Of a DNA stretch of 64,000 nt, positions 48,888 to 61,026 are shown in pieces. Source of the stretch: Gonapodya prolifera JEL478 (Eukaryota > Monoblepharomycota > Monoblepharidomycetes > Monoblepharidales > Gonapodyaceae); assembly GCA_001574975.1 (NCBI GenBank), contig KQ965827.1:122214-186213 (forward strand), in the 5' to 3' direction. The translations under genes and the position numbers were made by a program. Each line of letters begins with the position of its first letter. Within the stretch, counting starts at the first letter, position 1. A model generated the notes under the pieces. That model was not told the origin of the DNA. It did no database searches and saw only the letters and a list, made by a program, of their open reading frames with translations.

Positions 48888-50776
48888 TCAGACAATCTTC
48901 CTTCCCTTCACCCAAACGGACTCCGTGTTCCGATCATCACCAAGAAACAAGTACTTCTCAAACAATGCCGCCAGATGGTCGTGCTCAAAGACACGAAGTG
49001 GTCCTTTTACGGTGGGGTTCACCAGCACAGCGTCGAAATCTTTCCCCACGGTCAAGTTTCCAATCGTGTCCTCCAGCCCCATGACCTGCGCACCGCCCAT
49101 CGTTGCAAGATAAAACGCTTCGGGAACGCTCAGCGGCGCAACGGGATGGGATTTGTGCGAGTTTATGGACACCACTTTGGAGCATGTTATGCTCTGGCGG
49201 ATCGCGTCCAGCATCGAGGGCGCGTAGCCGCCGGCAACGTCCGTCCCGAGACTACCATCCAGGTTCCGTAAAAGCATGAGCAAACTTAATGCGTGCATAG
49301 GAGCCTAAAAAGAGCTTTGTCGTACCTTATTTTAATGCCCATTTTGATCATCTTGCGAACGGGCGCCATCCCACTGCCCAACGAGAAGTTGGAATTCGCA
49401 CAGTGCGAGATTCCCACCCCGCGATCGCGCGTGAGCGCCAATTCGGTGTCTGTCAGGTGGACGGCGTGCGCCTGTATTGTGCGGGACGTGTACAGCCCAA
49501 AGTGGTCGTAGGTCGCTGCGCGTGGCGTAAGTTCGGTTCAAATGGTGCTAACGTGCCGCTTCGCACGCGTGAAGGGGGGACTCAACGCTCAACGGTCACT
49601 CACCGGCGTACCCGTCCAGCGATGGGTGCAGCTCTTGCACCCACGCGATCTCGTCCTTGTTCTCGCTGATGTGGCTCTGCACGGGCAAGTCATGTTCTCT
49701 TGCCAGCCGGCCAAGTACGTCCATGAGCTCCGGGGAACATGTGGGTACGAACCGCGGGGTGAGGATCGGGGTGAGGAGGGAGTTGTGGCGTTTGACGGAT
49801 TCGGGGGCGCACAGGTAGTCGATGAAGTCCTTTGTGGATGAGATGGAGGATGCGGTCGTTTCGCACAGGATTGGAGGCGAGTTGCGGTCCCTGTGTGAGG
49901 TGTTACACATAGGTGCGGGTGGTTTTGGGGTGGGCGAGGGCTTACATGTTCACCTTGCCCACGAATGCCCGCTGTCCTTTCCGCTCGATGATGTCGGCCA
50001 AAATCTTGGAGCTCTCGAGGTGAATCGTGCCAAAGTAGCTGGCTGTCGAACACTTCCGTCACCCGCCGGTCAAAAATCGTTTTTGAACGAGCACAATCAC
50101 ACACCTGTCGTCGTCCCTGCACTTATGTGCGTCTCGACGACTTTCTCGTATACATCGCGCGCGAAGTCCTGGTCGGAAAATTTGGCCTCGAACGGGAACG
50201 TGTAGGTCTGCAACCAGTCCAGTAGCGTCAGGTCCATTCCCGTCCCCGTGAACACATACTGCGGCGCGTGCGTGTGGGTGTCGACAAACCCCGGGATGAG
50301 AAAATGGGTCGAGGGGGCCACGATGACCTGTGGACACGGGGTGGACGTTGTACAACCGCAACGCAAAAGTGCAGTGTGTTCCAAGTGTACACCACGACGC
50401 GCTGAGAAAAGCACGACACACGGACCTTATCTGGTGCAAACCCCCACGTATTTGCGAGCTCTGCGATCGCCTCGCCGACGAGGGATGTGTCGTCCAGTAG
50501 GAAGCCCGTTGCCCCGTTTCCCACATCCTCGACAAATGCAATCTTCCCCGCCCGCGTGACTCCGATCAGCCCGTTTTCGACCGCATCCACCTTTGTCGGC
50601 GCCACCGAGTGCACAAATGCGGTGGCGATCACAAACGCGATTCTGTCGGCGTCCTCAGTCGAGCTGGCGTCCGGGGAAGTCGACGCAGCGTCGAGCGAGC
50701 GCGTAGAGAGCATCAATGGTGCGACTGGTGGGCGTGCGACGGTCCCGATCGTGGGTTTGTCCGGGCGCGGTATCAT
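48888..50776 (-). CDS. GUD1: Guanine deaminase
   Basis: Minus-strand, about six exons. I take MIPRPDKPTIGT at 50776 as start; ATGs at 50836 and 50713 are in frame too. The N-terminal strand FVHSVAPTKVDAVENGLIGV precedes the metal-binding motif FLIPGFVDTHTHAPQYVFTG. Further on are LLDWLQTYTFPFEAKFSD, ILCETTASS, LPVQSHISENKDEIAWV, AHAVHLTDTELALTRDRGV, ISHCANSNFSLGSGMAPV and LGTDVAGGYAPSMLDAIRQS, which contains the zinc-binding Asp. The protein ends SVWVKGRKIV. It hydrolyses guanine to xanthine and ammonia in purine salvage or catabolism; cytosolic. All amidohydrolase ligands expected for the family are present. Confidence 0.92.
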
Positions 50777-50905
50777 GCTGCTTCCGGCAGGTGTGGCCAG
50801 ACAGGGACATTCGGGTGAACCTCCAAACCTCCACACAGTGGCAATCCAATTCTATTATCAGCCTTCCAAACGACACATTATCTAGTTACCTTGACAGTTC
50901 ATGTT

Positions 50906-51978
50906 CTACGAAGGAGACAGCGCGGCGAGATCCGTGACCGTCTGCAGAATTTCTTGTCGCTTTGAAGAAGCCGTCCCTGCAGAGAAATCCACTTCCGAGA
51001 GCGCCCAAAACGCTATGCTTTTCGGGTTCTCTTTCTCCTCCAACGTCATGTCAGCTGCATCCGGTTGCGACGACACCTTTGCGTGCCGCATCAATCTCTC
51101 GGTGAGAATCTCCACAACGCCCAGAACGTAGACGCCGCAGTCGTAGCCGTTGGACTGCTGGGGAGCATTGGCGATGACGTGGAATTTGGGAGATGTCCCG
51201 GCGTGAATCACAGAGGCGAGCTTTTTCGCGGTGTTGCTTGCGGGGGCCTTGTTTAGCCCGTGGTACGAATCGAAGCAGAAGAAGGTTCTGAGGGGAAACG
51301 AGGAACGACGGTAGTTTGTTTCAATTCACGAAGTGATGGTCGGTCTGCCTACGAGAGCGGTCTGTAATAGACCAACAGCGACCAGTGAGACCCGCCCGCG
51401 GATTCGGTCGCGATGTTGTCATTAACTGGAATGAAGACGACTGTCTGGTGGCTGATATCCTGCAGTTGGTGATGTGGAGGTGGGTTCCGTAATGTTGCCA
51501 ACGGTACCCTCCACACACGACTCACCGGCAATGCTTGCTCCAAATACACGGGGTCAGTGATATGCGAAATGAGAAAGGATATGGAAGGGCGAAGAAAGTG
51601 GAACGAAAGAGCTCCCTGGCTCAATCGCCCCAACTCCCGAGTGGTCGAATCTTCGAGCAGCCTAGCAGGCGTCAGAGTCACCCCAAATACGAGACCACGC
51701 TCGCGACACTACCCACTCAAACCACAGCTCGATGACCGTGTCTGTCAGAAACGCGGGATTTGCAACGGACGACTGGCGATGGCAGACAAAGTGTGATTTG
51801 AGTGCCACCCATGCGAATGCCCACGGAGACGCACCTGGTCGCCTTTTCGGAACACTACGTCGCCGTACGCAACGACGACACTCTCCTCATCGCTCTTTCT
51901 GAGCACCCGCCCCTTCAGTTGCCCCAAATCGAACATCAGATAGTCCTTTGATTGAAATTCTGCCGGACATCCAGTCAT
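50906..51978 (-). CDS. NEDD8-specific protease (SENP8/Den1-type C48 peptidase)
   Basis: Exon 1 starts MTGCPAEFQSKDYLMFDLGQ and contains VVAYGDVVFRKGDQ. Next LTDTVIELWFEW matches the N-terminal part of the Ulp1 fold. Then RPSISFLISHITDP and TVVFIPVNDNIATESAGGSH (the catalytic His) with WSLLVYYRPLS; FFCFDSYHGLNKAPASNTA (Asp); and the Gln and catalytic Cys in QQSNGYDCGVYVLGVVEIL. The INDN/AGGxHWSLL spacing is that of SENP8 rather than SUMO proteases. It removes NEDD8 from hyper-neddylated proteins or matures the NEDD8 precursor. About 220 residues, matching the family. Three or four short introns. Confidence 0.88.
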
Positions 51979-52171
51979 ATTTGACCACGTAGAAAGGACT
52001 AGTTTGGTGATCTAGTAGTTTATCCTTTTCTTTTGTCTTCGTCCTTGGACAGAATCATATTGACAGGTGTGAACCGGCTACAATTCAAACAGTCCTCTAC
52101 TGTGGTCATCGTCTGTGGTCTCGTCTTTCATTTACTTTCATACCCAACGAATCCTTTAATTTACATTTCCA

Positions 52172-54829
52172 TCACCGCGCCGCACCAATGTTCGACACGA
52201 AGAACGTAAGCATTGCCTCGCACCCAAACTTCTCCGCCTCCACGCTGTCCAACGGATGCCCGGTACCCGGAAACGTGCACAAGTAACTCGGCTTCCCTCG
52301 TGCGCGGAGGTGGTTGTGGAATGCGAGTCCGTCTGGGTTCGGAACTCTGCGGTCGGTTTCTACAAAAGCACGGGAAAGGGACGCACACGTTGGACGAAAT
52401 CCACGAAAACCCACACCCGAGTCTGACCCACTCACCTCCGAGCATAAACAGCGTCGGCGTCTGCACTTTCTTCACACCCGCAATCGGCGACTTGACCCAA
52501 AACGCCGCGTAATGCTGCGGCGTCATGACAGGTGGGGTGGCAAAGTCGTACGGGATGCCCGCGCACTCGAATCCCCTGAAAACGCCCCCGTTATCAGTCA
52601 TGCTCAGTCATGCTCAGTCGAAATGAAACCCCACTCCAACCCCCACAAGTACCAACCAATCCGGAATATCCGAGATCTGCGCCAACAGCCCCACATTGGC
52701 CACAGGGTTCCGGAGGACCGCTCCGCGGTAGAACTCGGGCTGCATCGCGATGAGATGCCCCGTGATGAACCCGCCATGGCTTCCGCCGTACAAGAACACC
52801 AGCGCCGGATCAACCACCACGTTGGGGTGGTGCCCGCTCGTGAGGTGCAGCGCGACAGAGTGAACATCCGCAACGTCCAACGATCCGATGTGAGATACGA
52901 GAGAGCTGTGATGTCGAGTCCGAGGAGAGAGGGGGGAGTGGGTTTGGGGGGGGGGGGGGAGGAGCATGAGGGTGGAGTTGCAAAGGTTGTGCAGAGTTGA
53001 AAGACACCCACTCTATAGATTCCTGCCCAAATCCAATCGACCCAGTATAATTGACCAGCACGACACAGAACCCCAGCGCGGCAAGAAGCGCCGTATTGAG
53101 GGCCCACTCTGTCTGAAAAACGCTGTTGGGACCCCCGTGTGGAACAACCACGAGGGGAGGTTTAGCCCTCTTCCGCAAGCTTGGAAGCGTCGATGGCGAC
53201 GACGCAGGTGGTGGGTGAAGGATGATGGACTCGACTGTGGGCGACGCTTGCGATGTGAAGATGCTGTACGAGAAGCCGCTCAAGAGGGGGTGCGGCGGCG
53301 CTTGGATGAGTGAGCCGAAAGAAAAAAGTGGTGCGTTACCCGGTGTGAGCCCCTGCGCAATGACAAGAAACTGGTGGACGACGTAGACGTCAGAACACAT
53401 GCCTCGGGTGGCCTCGCGGTAACGGCCTCGTGATGATGCACGTCAACACGCTCAAGCTCACCAGCTCTCCCACTGAGTTCGGCTCGCTCTTCAAGAGCAC
53501 CATCGCGTCCTTATCGACGTCCAAAACAGTCCAGCTCTCTTTTCCCGCTCCATTCGGCGGCTCCACCTTGCCCATCTCCCCGCTCTGCACATCGACCCAC
53601 ACGACCCGCTTGGTACTCCGCCACGGCGTCACGAGGATCACAAAGTGCCGCACGCCCTCCCCGGCTGTGACGGTCAGGATCGGGTCGGGGAGGAGCGTGT
53701 CCACGTACAGTCCCGGAAATGCAGCGGTGGAGGCGGGCGATATGACAGGCGGGACTAACACCCGCAGGCGAGAGCCGTCGAGTTTTGTCTGTGAGATTTT
53801 TCATAACCAGTGCTGTCAGTATTTGCGGTGGAACAGCGCACCGAGGGCACACAAGCACCACTTCACCTGCACCAACGTGGCGCACGAGTTGTGCGTGGCG
53901 TTGTCCACGGGGTTAGACAGAAACACAACCGTGTCGCCATCGGGAAGCAGGCGGGGCGACCGCGCTCCCTTGAGTTTCAACTCCTTGTCAACTTGCGAAA
54001 TGCACACAATGCCAGTCCCGTCGAGGTTGCATTTGTAAATCCCCCCCGGTCTGTTGAAGCAGTACAAGGCGCCGTTCAGAGGAACGGTCTCCACTAGGCC
54101 GTGGAACACGATTGTCGATCCCACCAGAATGGGTTGGCCTGGCGACATGCCCGGCGGGTCGATCACTGTAACGCGGGCCGACACCCTGTTCGCAACAACA
54201 ATGACAGGCGTTCGCTTTCCCGTGTACGCTTCACCCCAGTCCGGCGCGTGGGCGTATTTGAATGTGGGTGGGTCTTGTGACGGTTTTCGTTGCGCGACGT
54301 ACACAATCGTGTCGTCGTCGTGGGACCAGGAGAGGCCGGATGGCGCGCCAAAAAAGCTGTCGGTGTAAAAGTCGTCGTGGAAGGTCGTGACGTTGATGGA
54401 CGACGTCACAAGGGTCGTTCGTTGTAGGAAGTCGATCCACAAGCTTTTGGAAGCGCCCGTTTTCGCATCAACAGCAACGATGCGGGCTTGGGTAATGTAT
54501 TTCCCAGAAGGCGAGACTGACGACAGAGGTATCGAGGCAGATAATTCGATTGGGAGTGACGATGGAAGGAGCTCGACGCCGTCTCTCCGTAGCGCCGTGA
54601 ACGTTTGCGAGTATTTCTTTTTGGTAAGAGAGGAGGGCGTCGATGACGAAAGATCCCGCTGCTGGAACGTGACTTGGATCGAGATCGACGAGGATGAAGG
54701 CGTTGGGGTGATTTGCGCAGATGATACAGAAGGTATCGTGGCGAGTGCATTGAATGCATCATTGATAGAGTCGTAGTCTTCCTGTGACAGTGTGTCCGAC
54801 GCCCATGGATATCGCGGAAGGGGTGTCAT
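52172..54829 (-). CDS. Acylaminoacyl peptidase (S9C prolyl-oligopeptidase family)
   Basis: The first exon of about 330 residues starts MTPLPRYPWASDTLSQEDYD and forms beta-propeller blades (GLSWSHDDDTIVYVAQRKP, NLDGTGIVCISQV). The propeller ends and the hydrolase domain begins with PLVVVPHGGPNSVF and VVLVNYTGSIGFGQESIE. The nucleophile Ser sits in FLYGGSHGGFITGHLIA, the Asp in DRRVPNPDG and the His in FPGTGHPLDSVEAEKFG. The protein ends FFVSNIGAAR. The enzyme releases N-acylated amino acids from blocked peptides in the cytosol. One intron near 52950 contains a G/C homopolymer of about 11 bases. About seven exons. Confidence 0.9.
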
Positions 54830-54993
54830 TTGTCAGTGCTAAAATCGGTTGTCCTCGCAAGTTTATGTAAGTTGGGATGGTGTTGCTGAACACCAATCTG
54901 TTCCAAATGTCTGGACCAAACAAGCAGACTGGTGTCATGGAAATGCTTTATGAAAACATCGCAGTGCAAGGAATCCAATATAGTACAAAATGC

Positions 54994-57154
54994 CTAGCTC
55001 CCAAATTGCCCTCCTTCAACCCCAGCACCACCAGCTGCTGTCATCGTTCCCGACCTCGGCGGCGACGGCAAAGGTGTCGCGCCCACTGTGTTCCATTGCG
55101 ACATCATGACGGACATATTCTGCATGTTCTGCATATTCGGTCTCGATCCGGCGATCATTTCGTTCCACATCATCTGTTCCGACTTGTACTGCTGCGGGGG
55201 GCTCGGCGGGGCGGACTCCGACGCTGACATAACCCCATTAAGAGGGGCTGGAGCGTACGTCGGTTGAGAGGGTTGGGCGTACATCGCCTGAGGTATCGCG
55301 TATGTCATCCATTCTTGTTCCGCTGACTGTTGGGTAGGGACCATTCCTTGAAACTGCGGTTGTTGACTCCACGAGGGGTGTGGTGCGCCGGTACGGCCGT
55401 TCAATTGTACGTGAAACTCTGCGGAGTCGGGCGTAGTCGCTTGAACGTTCGCGGGCTCGACTGCGAGTTGCTCCCCTCCTGAACCAGGGCTTGCGCGGTC
55501 CCGTTTCCCTGAATTGTTTGCTCCACGCCCACGTACCCGTGGAGGTGGGAGATCGGGGACTGCTTCACCGGAGTTACGAGAGTGGTTGCGGTAGTGCTGA
55601 TGCGTGCATAAGAAGGAGTTGACGAGGCACGTCAGCGAGCCACTCAGTGAGAGTCATGTCGATTGCACTGAGACTCACCGCCATCATGTTATCCTTCCGC
55701 CCAAATCTCTTCCCGCATCCAGGTAGAGGACATTCGTGAGGCCGTTCCCCCGAATGGCTGGAGGAATGTCGTGCTAAATGTCCCGCCGTAGAGAACGCCT
55801 TCCCACACCCGGGGTGCAAGCATGGATGGCGTTTGGCCTGCTGGGGAGCAGAGAAGGAGGTGTCGCTATCCCCGTCTCCCGTAATGCGAGGAGAATACGA
55901 AGCATTTGGCGAGTGGGATGGCCGGGACTGACGGGGCTTGGAGGCGCGAGACGGCTTGCTGGGGCTTGGATCCGGAACCGGGACTGGCGCCTCGGTTTCT
56001 TGGGACTGCGCCGAAGGAGCTTGTTGCGCGTTCTGACCATTAAAATACTGGTGGTAGACAGCTGCGTTTTGTGGGTAAGTGGCTTGAGCGTGAGTTTGAG
56101 CGACTTGGGACACCGTGGATGGAGCTTGCATCATATACTGTGCCGCATGAGCGACGGTCGATGCTGGAAGTGAGGAAACCAGTGCTTCGGACATCTGGTT
56201 CGAAGAGTCAAAGTGTTGACCGGCCTCGCTTGAACCGAGGTTGGAGAACGAAACGTAGCTCACGCCAGGCTGGTGTTCGAGCTGCTGGTGTCCATTTTGG
56301 AACTGATGAGCGCCTCCCTGCTGTGAGTTCGCGAGGAATTGATTGTGCTGAAGTTGTCCCAAATGGGCCATGTGACTCAAGTGACTAACGTGGTCTATCT
56401 GATTGTCCACACGTTCAAGCTGAGCTACACCTTGCGGGATATGTCCAGTTCGGTCCAGGGAAGTGGGACTCCCGTTCTGTCCCACATGTTGTGCCATCTG
56501 TTGGATCTGAAACTGGCCGAGGTGGCCCATTTGAACCAGGTGATTAAGCGGTCCTCGGCTTGCCTGCTGCTCATATTGAGGCATCTGGGACATCTGGTTT
56601 GCCTGCTGGGCGAAATGATTCCACTGGGCAATCTGGGCGAGCTCATGTCCCCTCAGCTGCGAGACTCCGCTCAAACCGCTCTGCGAGGACGAGTTGAACG
56701 ACTGGGATGACGCTGGTAGCTCGACAACAGTCCCCCCTCCGTAATAAGATGCTGTCGTCGTTGCGAGCGATGGGGTCAAGGACGGGGAGTGATCGGAAGA
56801 CGTCGAGGTTGTGGAAGCGGGGTACCCTGGCTTTGTGAGTGGGGTGTTCGATGCCGGCGAATGAGGGCGTGAGGAAGAGCGCGAAGGCGAAGAGGAATTT
56901 GTGCGTTCATAAACGGTAGACGGAGTGGGTAAGGCGGTGTTGCTCGCGTTGGATGCAAGTGACGAGGTGTTCCCATTTGCGTTCACATTTCGAGACAGCA
57001 CTCCTGCTCGCATAGCGTTGAAGTAGTCCGACTGGAACACATGCTGAGCTATTTTCTGCGTGTCTGGGTCCACATGCTCGGGAAGTGATGTTCCAAGAGG
57101 GGAACCCAGAGGAATGGTATGGCCTGAGTTGGCGATATCATGAGAACCACCCAT
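54994..57154 (-). CDS. C2H2 zinc-finger transcription factor, Nrg1-like
   Basis: Start MGGSHDIANSGHTIPLGSPL at 57154. The frame stays open upstream to 57373, but that part looks like leader sequence and carries a possible intron donor near 57186. A long Gln/Ser/His-rich region (many MGQ/LGQ/SQ steps) precedes two tandem fingers: HPCLHPGCGKAFSTAGHLAR and ERPHECPLPGCGKRFGRKDN, both C-x4-C-x12-H-x3-H, with a TGEKP-like linker. The second finger is split by an intron: DNMMA joins HYRNHSRNSGEAV. The tail has PPRVRGRGANNSGKRDR, more Gln/Met-rich sequence and the end GVEGGQFGS. GHLARH and KDN..HYRNH match Nrg1/Nrg2-type repressors. A nuclear regulator; targets unknown. Confidence 0.82.
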
Positions 57155-58164
57155 TAGACACAAGGGATGGTACAAGTGCGAGCTTACCGACGAGGTGCTC
57201 CATGTTCCTTCCGCTTCGTGCGTTCCAAGCTCAAACAACGATCTAGTTGTTTTGTCAACCACACGTGGCTTCCCCTTTCGGCACTCGAGTGGAGAAAAAC
57301 AAGCTCTCGAATCTCCTCCCTCTCCCGCTCTGATCTGTCCCACGGCTCTTCGTTTATGAAGATTTTGGTGCAAAATGGGTCGCCTGGGGATTCGGCAGGA
57401 GGCGCCAATTCGGTACCTTTGGAGACCTGCGTGCCCTGCAAGCCACCTGTGTCGTGCGCTTCCCTTTGTGGCTCGACGTCCGCAGTTCTTTCTACTGTGC
57501 GGCGCAGAGGGTTTGTTCGTCGATAGCAGGTCTTCTCCTCGCGGTTCAAAAAGTTGGCGGCCTCCGTCTGATCACCGGATGGACCCCGGATAAAATCAAA
57601 ACAACAAAACACATAAAGTGATCTCTTTCTCCTTTCTTTGCTGTGAGTGAGCACGGACTCTTAATGTTTTATTACTATGTCTCATTCGATGTCGGATCAC
57701 ATAACATGTACGAACGGTGCCCTCGAAGAGTATGTAGTTACGAAAGTGTCTTCCGGATTGCTCCGATAGCAGCTTTCTTATGTACGGTTACTACTTTTAG
57801 TAGAGTGAAGTGCCGTGAATGTCTGAACGAACCTTTGTGTGGCGTCGTGGTTGTATGAACCAACTTTTAGGGTGACGGACACTTGAAAACCGAGTGCTAC
57901 ACCACGCTTGCATATTACTTATTGGCTTGCTTTAAGTATGTAAAAGATATAAAAGCGACTTAGCCTTCTTTGGAGACTTTTTGCCACTCGCCACCTTCGT
58001 TGACAGGACAAGGTAAGTAATCTGTTATGTAGAAATTACGTCTGTCTGAACGCGGGGAAGACAGAAAATGTAAGGGATCAGCGCGGTTAAATTTTCGCGA
58101 CCAAAGTTGGTCTCGTGATCCACTGCCATTACGTCTGTGCGCCATCGCTCGCGCAAGGGTCGCA
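57155..58164. promoter_or_regulatory. Divergent region between zinc-finger and carboxypeptidase genes
   Basis: About 1 kb holding both promoters and the leader of the zinc-finger gene. A minus frame (57184-57654) is open but motif-free. The part near 57660-57960 is AT-rich. No gene seen. Confidence 0.45.
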
Positions 58165-60267
58165 ATGCTCGGTCGATTATCGCTCGTAGCGTGTTTTGCG
58201 CTTGTTTCACTCGCGTCGGCGTCCCCGCTTCAGTTGCCGCTTGGAAACGCCCCTTTCAAAGTAGCGACGGAGCTCGAAGTCCTTTCGAATCCAGAAAGCT
58301 TTACAACTCTGAGCAACCCGAGCTTACCCGGGTACAAAGTCCGTGTCAAGCCTGTCAAAGGGCTCTGCGACACCGAGGTGAAACAACACGTTGGATATCT
58401 CGACGTGGATGAGGACCGCCATTTCTTCTTCTGGTTCTTCGAAAGCAAACGCGACCCAAAGACGGACCCCGTCACACTTTGGTGGGTCTTCTTGATGTGG
58501 GTCGACTATGTCTGGAATTCTGGAATTCACCGCCCACAATGTTACAGGCTAAATGGCGGCCCTGGTTGCTCTTCTATGACCGGTCTTTTGATGGAGCTTG
58601 GACCTTGCCGTCCCACGCCTGGTGGAGCGGGTGTCGTTCCCAACAACTACACTGTAAGCGGCAGCGTTCCTTTCCTCCTTCTTCGCGACCCCATCTTATA
58701 TCTATTTCCGATCGCAAAGTGGAATTCCGTGAGCAGCGTTCTCTTTTTGGATCAACCCGTCAACGTAGGATTCTCCTACTCGGATGATGGCAAGGACAAA
58801 GCGTTGGACACGGAAGCGGCCGCGAAAGGTCTGTCTAACTTCGAGCATCATGTCCCGATGTCATTATAATTAACCTTTTCGCCATTTTGGTGGCTAGACG
58901 TGTACGCCTTTCTCCTTATATTTTTCTCAACTTTCAAACGGTACAACCCTCTAGACTTCCACGTTTTCGGGGAGTCTTACGCAGGACACTACATTCCCGC
59001 CATCGGTGGTGTGATCATTGAAGGAAACAAAGACGCGGAAAGTGAAGGCTTCCCTGTTATCAACCTGAAGAGTTTGGGTATCGGAAACGGATTAGTTGAC
59101 CCGCTTGTGCAATAGTGAGTGATGAGCACGGCCGATGCAGCCAGAACAATTCAATACGGTTTTTGGCCTCCAACAGCGAATACTATGCTGATATGGCCTG
59201 CAACCCACCCGGTTATGATCCTGTGGTAACCGATAAGTCGACCTGCGCTTCAATGCGGTCCAAGGTAAAGACGTGCAAAAGTTTGATCAACGCTTGCTAC
59301 AAGTACGGGAGCCCTATGTCATGCGTTCCTGGAAGTGTGAGTCTGTACTTGCGAGCAATTTTTTTTTTTCACTTTCATTCAACATCGCCGTCGCAGTACT
59401 ATTGTAATGCCGCAGAAATATCGCCATACCAATCAACTGGATATAACCCTTACGATGTTCGCAAGAAGTGTGACAGCGGTAACTCGCTTTGTTATCCTAT
59501 TATGAATGACATTGTGAGTTCTGTCCCTCACATAAGTTTCTTTTTTGGTACCTAAGCATCTTTTTTTGTAGGAGTATGTGCGACGCGGGTGTTTGGTGGT
59601 CTTCTGTGTCTTTGACTTCCGCAATTTTGAATAGAGCGTGGCTCAACACCCCTGAAATTCGGTCGACGCTTGGTGTTGGCGACATTGAATTCAAGTCCTG
59701 CAATATGCAAGTGAATCTTGACTTCCAACTCAAGGGTGACTGGGTGAGTCGACTTGTAGGACTGAACATTTTTTGTTCGTCCCCGAGAAACATGCCTTGC
59801 ACAGATGCACCCGTTCGTGAAGCTCATACCATCAATGCTTGACGAAGCTGGTGTGAGAGTACTTATCTACGCCGGGGACGCTGATTTCATCTGCAAGTGA
59901 GCTTTTCATGCAGTGGACGATGGCTTTTTTTTGTTTCTCAAAATGCCCCTCGCCGTCATATAGTTGGCTTGGCAACAAGGCTTGGACTCTTGAGCTCGAA
60001 TGGTCTGGTAAGGAGGAGTATAATTCCGCCAAGGACAAGCCTTGGACCACAGAGTCAGGTCTTGATGCTGGCGAGTTCCGAAGCTATGGTCCATTCACCT
60101 TTGTGAGGGTGAACGGTGCCGGACACATGGTGAGCTGGAATCATTGTCGCTGAATTATTGAATGATTCCAAACGTTTATTTTTCAGGTTCCATATGACCA
60201 GCCTGACGCAGCTTTGGATATGTTTTCATCGTGGCTTGCCAAAACAAAGTTCACAGGCACATATTAA
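58165..60267 (+). CDS. Serine carboxypeptidase (S10, carboxypeptidase Y-like)
   Basis: Signal peptide [20 protein letters not shown]. Then [20 protein letters not shown] and [19 protein letters not shown]. The exon ending DPVTLW joins [20 protein letters not shown] across an intron of about 70 bases. Next [19 protein letters not shown], and the nucleophile Ser in [17 protein letters not shown] with [20 protein letters not shown] Cys-rich lid follows ([20 protein letters not shown] and [20 protein letters not shown], then [20 protein letters not shown]). The Asp is in [20 protein letters not shown] and the His in [20 protein letters not shown]. Ends FTGTY. Vacuolar or secreted exopeptidase. 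About ten exons; the junction near 59515-59640 is uncertain. Confidence 0.92.
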
Positions 60268-61026
60268 TTAGGAATTTAATTATGTAATTTGGCTGGTTGT
60301 CAAATGACATGGTTGATTCAATGGTAACCCAGTAACGGTTCAGAGCAGCCGGAATTCTGGGGGTTCTCCTGTGGCAGGGCGGTACGGAATACCGCCTAAA
60401 GGGGTACAGGTGACGGATCGAATATAGTGTTTAGCTGTTGCGAAGCCCGTAGCGAGCGGTAGCGAGCGAGGGCGAGCTCAAACCTTGTGCACAGGAATTT
60501 TGGACCGGTTCGAGGGAGATCCTTTGTGTATCTGTCCGAAAAAACTTTTTCAATCCGCCTCCTGCCCCCGATTTGACACTTCCGCCATCCTCTATAGTGT
60601 TACAGGTGGTGCCGCTTGCGCTGTCAGAGTTGGATTGCGTCCTTGGAAGGCCCTGTATGGAGTGAGTCGTTTCTCGAGATCGTGGCCAAACCACTCTCAA
60701 AGAAAACCATGTGCGACCGAAAACATCGAATTTCGGATGCCTCCGAGTTGTTCTCGTGTGGTTGGCGTGGATAATGTGGCATCTCGACTCGATGATGGCT
60801 CTCATGTGAGAGGGGTCTTCCATCGCCCAAATTTCTGAAGGAATGGGGATTTCTAAACGTTCAAAGCGAAATGATGATGAGTACTGGGTCCGCTACATGA
60901 CAATGAAACGCGAACCAGGAGTGATTTCTGCTGTTCCGTGTCGACCAACCTCGAAGGAACATGACTCTCGGGTGGCACAAGAGTAGGTCAGCGAAGGAAG
61001 AAAGTCAAAGAATCGCATCGGAAGTC
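60268..61026. other. Gene-free stretch with CGCTCGC-rich patch
   Basis: About 760 bases between convergent genes. Near 60445-60478 the sequence is a near-repeat of GTAGCGAGCG. A minus frame of 130 codons (60431-60823) lacks motifs and splice support. No gene called. Confidence 0.45.

Noticed and set aside
57184-57654. Minus-strand 156-codon frame upstream of the zinc-finger gene
   Set aside because: Charged, motif-free sequence in the expected leader of the zinc-finger gene; better explained as untranslated sequence.
58165-60267. Frame changes in the carboxypeptidase region as evidence of a pseudogene
   Set aside because: Each change coincides with GT-AG intron boundaries, and all catalytic residues are preserved in order.
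60431-60823. Minus-strand 130-codon frame after the Cache-like gene
   Set aside because: No membrane segment or domain, no acceptor linking it to the gene upstream, and it runs through a CGCTCGC-rich repeat patch.
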